Positions 8,721 to 17,060 of a stretch of DNA of 64,000 nt are shown one piece after another (position 1 is the stretch's first letter; each line of letters begins with the position of its first letter). The position numbers and the translations under genes were made by a program. Source of the DNA: Prevotella sp. OH937_COT-195 (GTDB taxonomy: Bacteria; Bacteroidota; Bacteroidia; Bacteroidales; Bacteroidaceae); assembly GCF_003932845.1 (NCBI RefSeq), contig NZ_RQZH01000005.1, forward strand, positions 35,865 through 99,864. The letters are read 5' to 3'. The notes beneath the pieces were generated by a model, which saw only the letters and a list, made by a program, of their open reading frames with translations, was not told the origin of the DNA and did no database searches.

Positions 8721-9884
8721 ATGCAACTTACTGACAGAATTAGGCAAGTCAAGATATTTCTTGTTGCGGCTGCTATAATTATAGCGGTTGTCAGTTTGTT
8801 GGTTTCCCGTTATTTGGTTCGCGATTTGGCTTCCGAGGAAAAGAACAAGATGGAGGTATGGGCAGAGGCAATGCGGGCATTGAACAAAGCCGACGAGAAC
8901 ACCGACATGAACTTGGTTCTTAAAGTCATAGATGAAAACAACACAATCCCTGTCGTTGTACTTGACAATAATGGTAATGCACAGATATTCAGGAACCTTA
9001 ACGTTACGGGAGAGACATACGATGACAGTATTGCCGATGCCACCGGGCAGGGGCGTCGGATGAAAGATGCAGGGCGCAGCATACGCATCAACATCGACGA
9101 GGAAACCGACAGTGATTATATCGAAGTGTGCTATGACGAAAGCATAATGTTGCGCCGGCTCAACGTATATCCGTTTTGGGTACTCGGTCTTGTAATCCTT
9201 TTTGTCGTTGTCGCAATATTTGCATTGCTGACATCAAAGAAAGCAGAGCAAAACAAGGTATGGGTGGGATTGAGCAAGGAGACTGCCCACCAGTTGGGAA
9301 CTCCGATAAGCAGTCTTATGGCATGGACGGAGATACTTAAAGAGACATATCCCGATGATGCTTTAATTCCGGAAATGGATAAAGACGTCAAGCGTCTTCA
9401 GTTGATTGCTGAACGTTTCTCAAAGATAGGTTCACTGCCGGAACCTATACCTTGCAGTCTCATAGATGTAATGAAACACGTTGTCGATTATATGAATCGG
9501 CGCACTTCAAACAAGGTGGAAATGAAAACCCGTTTCCCCAGTCAGGATATAATAGTAAAAATAAACTCGTCTCTCTTCGAGTGGGTAATAGAAAATTTAT
9601 GCAAAAATGCCGTTGATGCCATGGAAGGTGCCGGTACCATAACTCTTTTCATGGAAGAATATAAGGACAAAGTAATAATAGAAATCAGCGACACGGGCAA
9701 AGGTATATCGCGAAAGAATATCAAAAACGTTTTCAAACCCGGTTTCACCACCAAAAAACGCGGCTGGGGACTCGGCTTGTCTTTGGCAAAACGCATAGTG
9801 GAAGAATATCACAAAGGGAGAATTTTCGTATTGAACAGCGAGGTTGGCAAAGGAACAACTTTCAGGATAGAGTTACGCAAGTGA
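8721..9884 (+). CDS. Membrane sensor histidine kinase (possible PorY)
   Basis: The 387-residue kinase has transmembrane segments at about residues 11-32 and 150-171 flanking a roughly 115-residue periplasmic sensor region. The H-box KETAHQLGTPISSLMAWTE follows, with the phospho-accepting His at 190. ATPase motifs are N-box ENLCKNAVDAM, G1 DTGKGI and G2 GWGLGLSLAKR. No HAMP domain or adjacent response regulator is visible. The HQLGTPISSLMAW H-box and two-TM layout resemble kinases of the PorY group, and PorX lies 26 kb away in this window. Pairing it with PorX is inference. It starts 91 bp after mutS2. Confidence 0.88.
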   Translation: MQLTDRIRQVKIFLVAAAIIIAVVSLLVSRYLVRDLASEEKNKMEVWAEAMRALNKADENTDMNLVLKVIDENNTIPVVVLDNNGNAQIFRNLNVTGETYDDSIADATGQGRRMKDAGRSIRINIDEETDSDYIEVCYDESIMLRRLNVYPFWVLGLVILFVVVAIFALLTSKKAEQNKVWVGLSKETAHQLGTPISSLMAWTEILKETYPDDALIPEMDKDVKRLQLIAERFSKIGSLPEPIPCSLIDVMKHVVDYMNRRTSNKVEMKTRFPSQDIIVKINSSLFEWVIENLCKNAVDAMEGAGTITLFMEEYKDKVIIEISDTGKGISRKNIKNVFKPGFTTKKRGWGLGLSLAKRIVEEYHKGRIFVLNSEVGKGTTFRIELRK

Positions 9885-9913
9885 CTCTTTTTTTTTGTTA
9901 ACAACAACCATAT

Positions 9914-9994
9914 AACTAATTATTTTAGTTAAATTATTGCCTTAAATTCTATTTTTAACTAACTTTCTTAGTTGTGTAACTATATTTTTTAGTT
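9914..9994 (+). promoter_or_regulatory. Three BlaI-type operator dyads upstream of the repressor gene
   Basis: Three dyads share one 6-5-6 layout. AACTAA-N5-TTAGTT occurs at 9914-9930 and 9957-9973, and AACTAT-N5-TTAGTT at 9978-9994. Their starts are 43 and 21 bp apart, about four and two helical turns. BlaI/MecI/CopY-family repressors bind dyads of this size, and the gene for such a repressor starts 41 bp downstream. Autoregulation of the blaI-blaR1 pair is the likely function (inference). Confidence 0.7.
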
Positions 9995-10034
9995 ACTTTG
10001 TGACACAGACAAACATATCTTTAAACAAAGTAAC

Positions 10035-10394
10035 ATGAAATCATTGACAAAAAGAGAAGAAGAGATAATGAACTATTTCTGGGAGAAAGGTTCAATGAAA
10101 GTATCTGAGTTGCAGATGTTGTATGACGAGCCACGACCTCACGTCAACACTCTCGGCACATTGGTAAAGATACTCGAAGAGAAAGGTTTTGTGGGACATC
10201 GGGCAATAACGGCACGCAGTTATGAGTATTTCGCCAAGTTGACAAAGATGGAATACAGTAAGGGTACTATTAATAATGTGGTTGATAAATTCTTCGGAAA
10301 AAACTATATCAACCTAATAAACACATTGGTCAAGGACGAGAAGATAAGCGTTGCCGAACTGAAAGAACTCATAAAAATTGTGGAAAACGAATAA
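10035..10394 (+). CDS. BlaI/MecI/CopY-family transcriptional repressor
   Basis: The 119-residue winged-helix protein starts with MKSLTKREEEIMNYFWEKGS, the typical BlaI/MecI N-terminus. The recognition region PRPHVNTLGTLVKILEEKGFVGH follows, then a helical dimerisation tail. In known systems such repressors are released from DNA when a membrane M56 protease is activated. The M56 gene follows 12 bp downstream, giving the standard two-gene sensor-repressor unit. Three matching dyads lie upstream. No beta-lactamase gene is adjacent, so the regulated genes are unknown and may be envelope-stress functions. Confidence 0.93.
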   Translation: MKSLTKREEEIMNYFWEKGSMKVSELQMLYDEPRPHVNTLGTLVKILEEKGFVGHRAITARSYEYFAKLTKMEYSKGTINNVVDKFFGKNYINLINTLVKDEKISVAELKELIKIVENE

Positions 10395-10406
10395 ACAACG
10401 ATTAAG

Positions 10407-11987
10407 ATGGCTGCATTATTTATCTATTCCGTAAAAGTAAGTCTTTGCATGATAGTATTCTATTTTGCTTACAAGATGCTGTTGAGCAGGGAAACATTCC
10501 ACCGTTTCAATCGCATAGCCATTCTCTCCATGCTCGTTCTATCGATGCTGTTGCCGCTTGTACGGCTAAGTTCGAGTGCAGAGAACGGTCTTTCGCGCGG
10601 ACTGGTTGCCATGGAACATGCAGTGTATGTTAGTGCCGAAGTGGTTAGTGCCGATTCGGGGTTGTCCCTTGTGCAGTGGGGATTTGTCGTCTATTCTCTC
10701 GGTGTGGTGTTTTTCTTTATAAGAGAGACCCTCTCGCTTATAAGGTTGAAAAAGAAGATGGGCGGCGGAAGCAATATCACTGCGACGACAAAGGTGCGTA
10801 TAATTGTTGTCGATGAAGATATTGCCCCGTTCTCATGGTTCGGCAATATCGTGATTGGTGCAAAGGATTATGCCGAAAATCGTAACGAAATAATAATTCA
10901 CGAGATGGAACATGTTCGTCTGAGGCATTCTTGGGACGTGTTGTTCTGCAATATTTCAATCATAATTCTGTGGTTCAATCCCACAGTATGGTTGTTGAAG
11001 CAGGAGTTGCAGAATATACATGAGTACGAAGCCGACGAAGCCGTGTTAAGAAAAGGTATAGATGCCCGGCATTACCAAATGCTGTTAATTAGGAAATCTG
11101 TCGGAGAACGTTTGTTCTCCATGGCAAACAATTTAAATCACAATTCATTAAAAAAACGTATTACCATGATGAAAAAGACAAGAACAAATCCTTGGCAGCG
11201 CACTAAGGCTCTTGCCGTGCTGCCCATTGCCGCAGTAGCAATCGTTGCATTTGCCAACCCAACGGTTGAGCAGGTGGTTAACAAGGTGGAAACAGAGAGT
11301 GAGAAAATAGTGGAGATGGTATCGGGAAATGCTGTCGCACCGGCATCGAACATGTCATTAACTGATGCCGCAGACGTAAATAATACCGACAAGACACCAT
11401 CTTCTGTGGAAAACTGTGACAGTATTTCCGAAGACACATGTTGGAGTTTGCCGGAAGTCATGCCGGAGTTTCCGGGCGGGCAGATCGAACTTATGAAATT
11501 CCTTTCACAGAACATCAAATATCCGGAGACCGCAGTAAAAAACAACATACAAGGTCGTGTAATGGTGGAGTTCGTAATAGACAAGGAAGGCAATGTAATT
11601 TCGCCGTCGGTGCTTCGCGGTATCTCCCCGGAACTTGATGCCGAGGCATTGCGCATTATAGACATGATGCCAAAATGGATTCCCGGCAAGCTAAACGGCA
11701 AGCCCGTAAAAGTGAAATACACAATCCCCATAAGTTTCGTGTTGAGCAACAATGTCACCGACATAAAAGAGAAACAGGTTAGTACGATAGCCGGAGAGTT
11801 GACAAAACAAGTTTTGACAGGGAGTGATGTGGGCGTGCTTTTAAACGGCCGTTCCGCAACCAATGAAGACTTGGAGAAAATCAGTTCCAAGAAAATAAAA
11901 GAAATGAAAGTTATAAAAGATCCGGAACAGGTGGCAAAGATGGGCTTCAAGGGGAAAAATGTAGTGGTTTTCATAACTACAAATTAA
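10407..11987 (+). CDS. BlaR1-type M56 peptidase with C-terminal TonB domain
   Basis: The 526-residue membrane protein has N-terminal TM helices (about residues 5-24, 35-53 and 90-108). A zinc-peptidase domain follows with HEMEH at 165-169 and the downstream glutamate region HEYEADEAVLRKG. After another TM (about 275) comes a periplasmic TonB C-terminal-like domain (about 370-450: QGRVMVEFVIDKEGNV ... KPVKVKYTIPISF). The tail GKNVVVFITT resembles TonB-receptor plug endings. It probably senses an envelope signal and inactivates the repressor encoded 12 bp upstream. Its TAA stop lies inside the terminal repeat of the adjacent 201-bp element. Confidence 0.92.
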   Translation: MAALFIYSVKVSLCMIVFYFAYKMLLSRETFHRFNRIAILSMLVLSMLLPLVRLSSSAENGLSRGLVAMEHAVYVSAEVVSADSGLSLVQWGFVVYSLGVVFFFIRETLSLIRLKKKMGGGSNITATTKVRIIVVDEDIAPFSWFGNIVIGAKDYAENRNEIIIHEMEHVRLRHSWDVLFCNISIIILWFNPTVWLLKQELQNIHEYEADEAVLRKGIDARHYQMLLIRKSVGERLFSMANNLNHNSLKKRITMMKKTRTNPWQRTKALAVLPIAAVAIVAFANPTVEQVVNKVETESEKIVEMVSGNAVAPASNMSLTDAADVNNTDKTPSSVENCDSISEDTCWSLPEVMPEFPGGQIELMKFLSQNIKYPETAVKNNIQGRVMVEFVIDKEGNVISPSVLRGISPELDAEALRIIDMMPKWIPGKLNGKPVKVKYTIPISFVLSNNVTDIKEKQVSTIAGELTKQVLTGSDVGVLLNGRSATNEDLEKISSKKIKEMKVIKDPEQVAKMGFKGKNVVVFITTN

Positions 11988-12184
11988 CCCAAATCGGTCA
12001 TTAGAACCCTCAACCGATTTTGTCCGATTGTTGAGCGGATGTGCAGCCGTTTCATCGAAGGCGTAGCGGGCTACATCGAGATGTAATGGCTGCGCAGATG
12101 TCAGTTAGCGGGCTAAAGCAGTCGGGAAGCGTAACGGAAATAGCAAGTATAAGCAAATGCGGTATAATGACCGATTTGGGTTAA
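11984..12184 (+). repeat. 201-bp element with 20-bp perfect terminal inverted repeats (copy 1)
   Basis: The element begins TTAACCCAAATCGGTCATTA and ends with its exact reverse complement. Inside is a second inverted pair around CAGCCGTTTCATC and GATGTAATGGCTG. It has no credible ORF. A second copy lies at 52393-52594 in the opposite orientation and aligns along its whole length with scattered substitutions. The TTAA ends and internal foldback suggest a MITE-like nonautonomous element. No transposase with these ends is visible. The first TTAA overlaps the stop codon of the M56 gene. Confidence 0.8.
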
Positions 12185-12199
12185 ATAAAAACCGTTGGG

Positions 12200-12265
12200 C
12201 AATTTAGCCGAAATTGGTGAGCAAAACCGCTGAAATTGGTCGGTAATTTCGGCGATATTGCAGCA
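12200..12265 (+). repeat. 22-bp-period dyad array A (3 units)
   Basis: Three units start at 12200, 12222 and 12244, exactly 22 bp apart. Their cores are CAATTTAGCCGAAATTGG, CAAAACCGCTGAAATTGG and TAATTTCGGCGATATTGC. Each is an imperfect dyad of the form CAAWWY-N5-RWWTTG followed by a 5-bp spacer. The array lies 15 bp from the 201-bp element, between the convergent M56 and TonB-receptor genes. The period is not a multiple of three, so this is not decayed coding sequence. The same units occur at 23.3, 29.1, 37.8 and 52.8 kb. Confidence 0.7.
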
Positions 12266-12370
12266 CGATTAAGCACAAACGAGATACCGTTCCGGGGTAA
12301 GAAACAGCATAAATAATCGGAGACTTTTACTAATTGCTATTACAGATACCAATTACTTTTGCAAAAGTTT

Positions 12371-12429
12371 CGTCCCATTTACGGCAATTTACGTTACTAT
12401 ATTTAACGCAAACGCTCGTAAATGGGACG
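12371..12429. terminator. Convergent-gene hairpin
   Basis: Perfect 13-bp arms CGTCCCATTTACG (12371-12383) and CGTAAATGGGACG (12417-12429) flank a 33-nt loop between two convergent genes. The position suggests a terminator for the minus-strand TonB receptor gene ending at 12472. There is no long T-run, so this is tentative. The rest of the gap from 12266 to 12471 shows no gene. Confidence 0.45.
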
Positions 12430-12471
12430 TTAACACACATAAATCAGAGGCGTGACGTTATCCGTCTGATT

Positions 12472-14544
12472 TTATGGCAAAGTCTCTATCCTCACGTTAA
12501 TACCCGCCGTGAACCAAAGTCCGGGCTGCGGTATGTTGCCAAAATCAATATAGTCTTTATTGTTCAAGAGATTGTTCACCTCTGTATATACGGTGTAACT
12601 CGGTTTGCTCCACGACAATCTGGCATCGAACAAAGAATATGGACTATACTTACGACTTATTCCGTCGCGGTCGGTATACGATCCATTGCGTTTCTGGTAT
12701 CGATAGTTCAGTCCCAAGTCAATACCTGTCGCAATGTGCGTCTGCAATGCCGCCACAAGTTTATGCCGCAGATATTCCTGCTTGCTCTCGGTAACGAAAC
12801 CACCTTCCCCGCGTTTGTTTTGGTCTATGTAGTTATAGTTTAACTGCAAACTTTTCAGTATTTTTTGCCGCGGCAGCAGTTCGGAAAGGTCGAACCGCAT
12901 GTTTGTTTCCACCCCGATGGTGTTTACCTTGGTGAAATTCACGCTTCGCCATACACGTTTCCCTTCTTTTTCGCCCGCTATCCAGTCTATCATATTCTTA
13001 TATCGGTTATGATATACGCTGATGCTTCCGTATATTCCTCGCGAGGTATATTTCACCCCACCCTCAATCGCACTAAGTTCTTCCGGATTGAGTTGCGGGT
13101 TGGGTATATGTCCGCCCACGTTGTAAAACAGTTCCGTAAATGACGGCGTACGCAGCGACGTGTTCCACAAGGCATACAGTTTGAAATGCTCGCCCAGCCT
13201 GTAACTTGCATCTATGCCGGGATAGAAACCGAACCGTCGTTTGTTCCAAGTATTCTTAAGCACGACGAAACCTGCGGACAGTGTGAAATTTTCCAGCAAC
13301 ACATTATGTTCAAGATGAAAACTTATGTCAGAGCGATTGAGTCCGTATTTATAATCTCGGGCGGTACCGTCGATGTGCTTCGGCTTATCGAGCGGTTTTC
13401 CGAGGTTGCCGCTCACGATGTCCTCGTTGCGGTATGCCGCCCCGAATGCCGTTCTTCCCATCGGTGTGTCGAAGAACAAATTCAGGGTAGTTCCGAACAC
13501 GTTGGTAAGGTGGTAGTTGTATGGCACGGGACTTGTCTTGCCCCTGAAATACTCGAATCGGTCGAACGTGCGATTCCAATATACTGCCGGTTTGATGTGC
13601 AACCATAGTTTTTTGCTCTCTCCTTGCAGTGCGGCGAATGTCTTTGCCACATGTTCGAACTGCGTGTCGCTGCCCGTTCCGTAGAATGTGTTCGACCCAA
13701 AGTCCTTTATGCTCATTCCGGTGTGCCATCTTATACCGATGCCGCTGTCGTTGAAGCCACCTTGGTAGAATGCTTTTCCACCTTTGAAGTCGGCATTAAG
13801 CGCCCCCGACTTCGCTCTGCTGAAGCCGTCACTCCGCTTATAACTTCCGCTTATTTGATTATTGAATTTGCCCGTTTTTGCATTGGTTCTTCCTCCGATG
13901 GTAAAATATCCGAAACTGCCCCCTTCCGTGTTAAGGTCGATGCTGCTCCTGTCTGCCATCTTCGTCACTATGTTTATCGCTCCCACGAGGCTCGATGTTC
14001 CGAACAGTCGGCTTGCGGGTCCCTCGATAATCTCAATTCTCTCAATCTCACTCAGGTCAACCGGATATTCTGCCGAGTTGTGTCCCGTGTGCGGGTCGGT
14101 AATGTCTATGCCGTTCAGCAATACGGCAACTTGTTCTTGTGTGCCTCCCCTTATGCCGATGTCGGTTTGCGCCCCGAGCGGCCCTCTCTGTCTTACATCA
14201 ACTGCTGCGGCATATTTCAGCAAGTCGTTAATACTTTGTACCGGCGCCGCCTGAATTTCCTCGCGTGTCAGTACAGTTACCATTCTCGCCGCTTTGCCCA
14301 TGGCAAGCGGTGCAAGCGAGCCTTTCACTTCCACTTCTTCAAGCAGTACCTCCTTGTCGTCGCCCACAGGGTTTGCCTCGGGACGGCGTGTACTGATGCC
14401 GTCTGCCTTGGCGCATGTCAGCGTGGCAACGCTGAGCGTACCCACGATGACTTCTCTGCCGAGGCATGAGAACAACGCGTACCCCTTGTTTAGGAAGTGT
14501 TTGAACGTGATTGTCTCGCGTTTGTTAAAACGATTTTTGTACAT
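12472..14544 (-). CDS. TonB-dependent outer-membrane receptor, BtuB-like
   Basis: This 690-residue outer-membrane receptor has an N-terminal export region and a plug domain with the TonB-box-like stretch VEVKGS. Plug motifs are REEIQAAPVQSINDLLKYA, RGGTQEQVAVLLNGIDIT and IERIEIIEGPASRLFGTSSL. A long beta-barrel follows, ending in a family-type aromatic-rich strand. The PVQSINDLLKYA and QVAVLLNGI motifs match the BtuB-like cobalamin group of Bacteroidetes. No cobalamin riboswitch fits the short leader and no B12 ABC transporter is adjacent, so the substrate is uncertain. It appears to be transcribed alone. Confidence 0.88.
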   Translation of the reverse strand: MYKNRFNKRETITFKHFLNKGYALFSCLGREVIVGTLSVATLTCAKADGISTRRPEANPVGDDKEVLLEEVEVKGSLAPLAMGKAARMVTVLTREEIQAAPVQSINDLLKYAAAVDVRQRGPLGAQTDIGIRGGTQEQVAVLLNGIDITDPHTGHNSAEYPVDLSEIERIEIIEGPASRLFGTSSLVGAINIVTKMADRSSIDLNTEGGSFGYFTIGGRTNAKTGKFNNQISGSYKRSDGFSRAKSGALNADFKGGKAFYQGGFNDSGIGIRWHTGMSIKDFGSNTFYGTGSDTQFEHVAKTFAALQGESKKLWLHIKPAVYWNRTFDRFEYFRGKTSPVPYNYHLTNVFGTTLNLFFDTPMGRTAFGAAYRNEDIVSGNLGKPLDKPKHIDGTARDYKYGLNRSDISFHLEHNVLLENFTLSAGFVVLKNTWNKRRFGFYPGIDASYRLGEHFKLYALWNTSLRTPSFTELFYNVGGHIPNPQLNPEELSAIEGGVKYTSRGIYGSISVYHNRYKNMIDWIAGEKEGKRVWRSVNFTKVNTIGVETNMRFDLSELLPRQKILKSLQLNYNYIDQNKRGEGGFVTESKQEYLRHKLVAALQTHIATGIDLGLNYRYQKRNGSYTDRDGISRKYSPYSLFDARLSWSKPSYTVYTEVNNLLNNKDYIDFGNIPQPGLWFTAGINVRIETLP

Positions 14545-14587
14545 TATTTATAATTGTTTTTACACATCGCAACGTGCAATGCGGCTG

Positions 14588-14618
14588 CAAAGGTAGCAAA
14601 ATAATCCCTTACAGCAAA
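14588..14618 (-). promoter_or_regulatory. Promoter of the TonB-dependent receptor gene
   Basis: On the minus strand a -33 TTTG (complement of 14615-14618), a 19-bp spacer and a -7 TACCTTTG (complement of 14588-14595) match the Bacteroidetes consensus exactly. The predicted leader is about 35-40 nt, too short for a riboswitch. Confidence 0.7.
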
Positions 14619-14696
14619 TACAATATGGCGGTTTATGCACAATAACGTTTTGTCATCATGTGGCACAGTGCCTGCTTCCGGTGCTTCCGTTCGAGA

Positions 14697-15470
14697 CTAC
14701 ATCTTGCTGATTATGCCGAGTGTGGTGGCACGGATGAAAGAAACTATGTTGCGCACCTCTTCTCCGTCGGGCACCTGTTCCTCAACCTGCGTCACGGCAT
14801 CGAAAACGCTCGTTTTGCCGTGGAATATCAAACGGTAGGCGTTTGCGATGTGTTTCCGCGTCTTTTCGTCAACTCCGTGGCTTGAAAGGATTTGCGAGTT
14901 CAGTCCTCCGTAACCCACCGGTATTCCACGAGCCACGATATACGGCGGCACATCCTTGTCAATGTTGGTGCCGCAACTTATCATGGAAGCCGTCCCCACG
15001 CGCACTCCCTGATTCACTATCACATTCGAAGACAGTATAACTCCGTTGTAAAATTCGCAGTCTCCGGCAATTTTCGTCCCATATCCGAGTACACACCTGT
15101 CGCCCACTTTCGTGTCGTGCGATATGTGTACGCCCTCCATTATGAAGTTTCCATTGCCTATGCGCGTTACGCCTTCCTTGAATGTGGCTCTGCTTATTAC
15201 CACGTTCTCACGTATAACGTTGCCGTCTCCTATCTCCACCCGCGTAATGTCTCCGCGGTAGTTGAAATCCTGCGGTACGGCACCGATTACCGTTCCTTGA
15301 TGCACATTGTTTTTCTTGCCCAATACAGAGCCTCTCATTATGCTCACGAAAGGACAGACAATACAGTCGTCGCCAATGACAACATCATCTTCGATATACA
15401 CAAAAGGATATATTGTCACTCCGCTGCCTATTGTCGCCTTCGGGCTTATCACTGCTTTATCGCTTATCAT
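14697..15470 (-). CDS. LpxA-like UDP-GlcNAc O-acyltransferase
   Basis: This left-handed beta-helix hexapeptide-repeat protein resembles LpxA, which adds the first acyl chain to UDP-GlcNAc in lipid A synthesis. LpxA-type landmarks are GAVPQDFNYRGDITRVEIGD and MEGVHISHDTKVG, the latter holding the catalytic-position His. The C-terminal helical part is typical of LpxA. I chose the start MISDKAVIS, which gives 257 residues and aligns with the family. An ATG 21 bp upstream (15491) would add MRGGHET. Many Bacteroidetes carry lpxA beside lpxC/fabZ, so this isolated copy may be a paralogue. Confidence 0.85.
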   Translation of the reverse strand: MISDKAVISPKATIGSGVTIYPFVYIEDDVVIGDDCIVCPFVSIMRGSVLGKKNNVHQGTVIGAVPQDFNYRGDITRVEIGDGNVIRENVVISRATFKEGVTRIGNGNFIMEGVHISHDTKVGDRCVLGYGTKIAGDCEFYNGVILSSNVIVNQGVRVGTASMISCGTNIDKDVPPYIVARGIPVGYGGLNSQILSSHGVDEKTRKHIANAYRLIFHGKTSVFDAVTQVEEQVPDGEEVRNIVSFIRATTLGIISKM

Positions 15471-15612
15471 AGTCTCGTGCCCCCCTCGCATATTCCTTTT
15501 CTTTGCGTTTCAATCCGCTTTCTACACAGAGGTTACAGGGGCGTTCTTTAAAGGTTTGTATTTACGGTTACATCATATTATCTCATTCAAGTCTTGCGCC
15601 ACGAGGTTCTTT

Positions 15613-16998
15613 CTATCTCGTCCCTCCGCCCAATGCCTGATACAGACTTACCACGGCTTGCATCTTGTTGAAATCGTCGGTTACCTGCGATATTTCCGCA
15701 TTCAGCAGCGAACTCTGTGCCTGTATCACTTCAAGGTATGTGCTCGACGACTCTGACACAAGCATCTGTGTGTGTTCAACATTCATGCGCAGAACTTTCA
15801 CCTGATGTGCATCGAGTTCGCTCTTTGCCGCATTTGCGTTATATCTTACCAATGCGTTGCTAACCTCGCTTCCGGCTTGTATTATTGCATTCTGCCAGTT
15901 GTTGTATGCTTGTTCATACCTTGCTTTTGCCGCCACGAGTCCGGCTTTCAATTGTCCGTTCATGAAGATTGGCTGTACAAGCGAGCCTACTGCAGAGGCA
16001 AGTATCTTTCCGGGGTTTACAGGCATGCCGCGACCGTTGTTGGTATATGCTCCGTTACCGCTGATTGTTATTTTCGGGTAGAAACGCGAGCGTGCGGCAT
16101 TAACGTCGTAGAAACAGCTTGCCAATGTCATCTCGGCATAATGAACGTCGGCTCGGTTGGCAAGAAGTTGCAGTTCCACGCCCGTGGCAAACTCCGTTGG
16201 AAGCGATTGGTCGGAAAGTTTTCCGCGCGCAATGACTTGTGCCGGCTGTCCGACAAGAACCGACAGGGCATTTTCCGTCTCCCGTATTTGGCGTTTCATA
16301 TCTTCTGCCTGAGCCAATACTTTATAGTGAGCGGCCTCTGCACTTTGCACGCTGGTGGAGCGATAACGTCCCAACTCCATCTGCATTTTCATCACATCCC
16401 ATGTGTTTTTGGTAAGAAGCGTCATCTCGTTCACAATCTCAAGTTGGCGATCGAGCATCAAAAGTGTGTAGTACAGATTTGCGATGCCGGATATCACCCG
16501 CGTCTTCACGACAAGTTGATAATCCTTTGTTGCGAGCAATGTCATCTGTGCCGAGCGTTTCTGATTGAGCAGATTACCGAAAAGATCTATTACCCACGAG
16601 GCATTTACCGGCATCGAATATGTCTGCACTGCCTTGCCGAAGTCCCATGAGGATGCTGCGGCCTGCGGCGTGAAAGTGAACTGCGGCACGAATGCCAGTT
16701 TGGCGGCAGTAAGTTGAGCCTCAACCATCTTCACGTTAAGAGCGGCGTTCTGCATGTTCACGTTGTGGTCTATGCCTTGCTGTATGAGACTTTGCAGGTG
16801 CGGATCGGTAAACACCTGTCTCCACGGCAGATTGCCGAACGATGCCGTGTCGGCCGTTGCGGGCGTGCCGGCAGCAAGCGTTGCATCGCGCATTATGCCT
16901 TTGAGATTCACTTCCGGGCGTTGGTACTTGCCGTAAATGCCACAGCCGCTCAGCAGCACCGCAGCCGACATCATTGCTGTTATTATTGTCTTTCTCAT
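15613..16998 (-). CDS. TolC/NodT-family outer-membrane efflux lipoprotein
   Basis: The 461-residue protein is the outer-membrane channel of a tripartite efflux pump. It has a lipoprotein signal (SAAVLLSGC, Cys 19), the NodT-type opening after it (YQRPEVNLKG), and two OEP domains rich in long alternating helices. It is the last gene of the adaptor-pump-channel set encoded at 21577-15613, starting 62 bp after the RND pump stop. That order, adaptor then pump then channel, is the usual Bacteroidetes arrangement. Confidence 0.94.
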   Translation of the reverse strand: MRKTIITAMMSAAVLLSGCGIYGKYQRPEVNLKGIMRDATLAAGTPATADTASFGNLPWRQVFTDPHLQSLIQQGIDHNVNMQNAALNVKMVEAQLTAAKLAFVPQFTFTPQAAASSWDFGKAVQTYSMPVNASWVIDLFGNLLNQKRSAQMTLLATKDYQLVVKTRVISGIANLYYTLLMLDRQLEIVNEMTLLTKNTWDVMKMQMELGRYRSTSVQSAEAAHYKVLAQAEDMKRQIRETENALSVLVGQPAQVIARGKLSDQSLPTEFATGVELQLLANRADVHYAEMTLASCFYDVNAARSRFYPKITISGNGAYTNNGRGMPVNPGKILASAVGSLVQPIFMNGQLKAGLVAAKARYEQAYNNWQNAIIQAGSEVSNALVRYNANAAKSELDAHQVKVLRMNVEHTQMLVSESSSTYLEVIQAQSSLLNAEISQVTDDFNKMQAVVSLYQALGGGTR

Positions 16999-17060
16999 TT
17001 TCTTTTTAGTATAACATCCTTTATTTAATGTGGCTCACATAAATCGAATCAATTTACAAG

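Noticed and set aside
12472..14700. Cobalamin riboswitch upstream of the BtuB-like receptor
   Set aside because: The predicted transcript leader is only about 40 nt and no B12-box-like core was seen.
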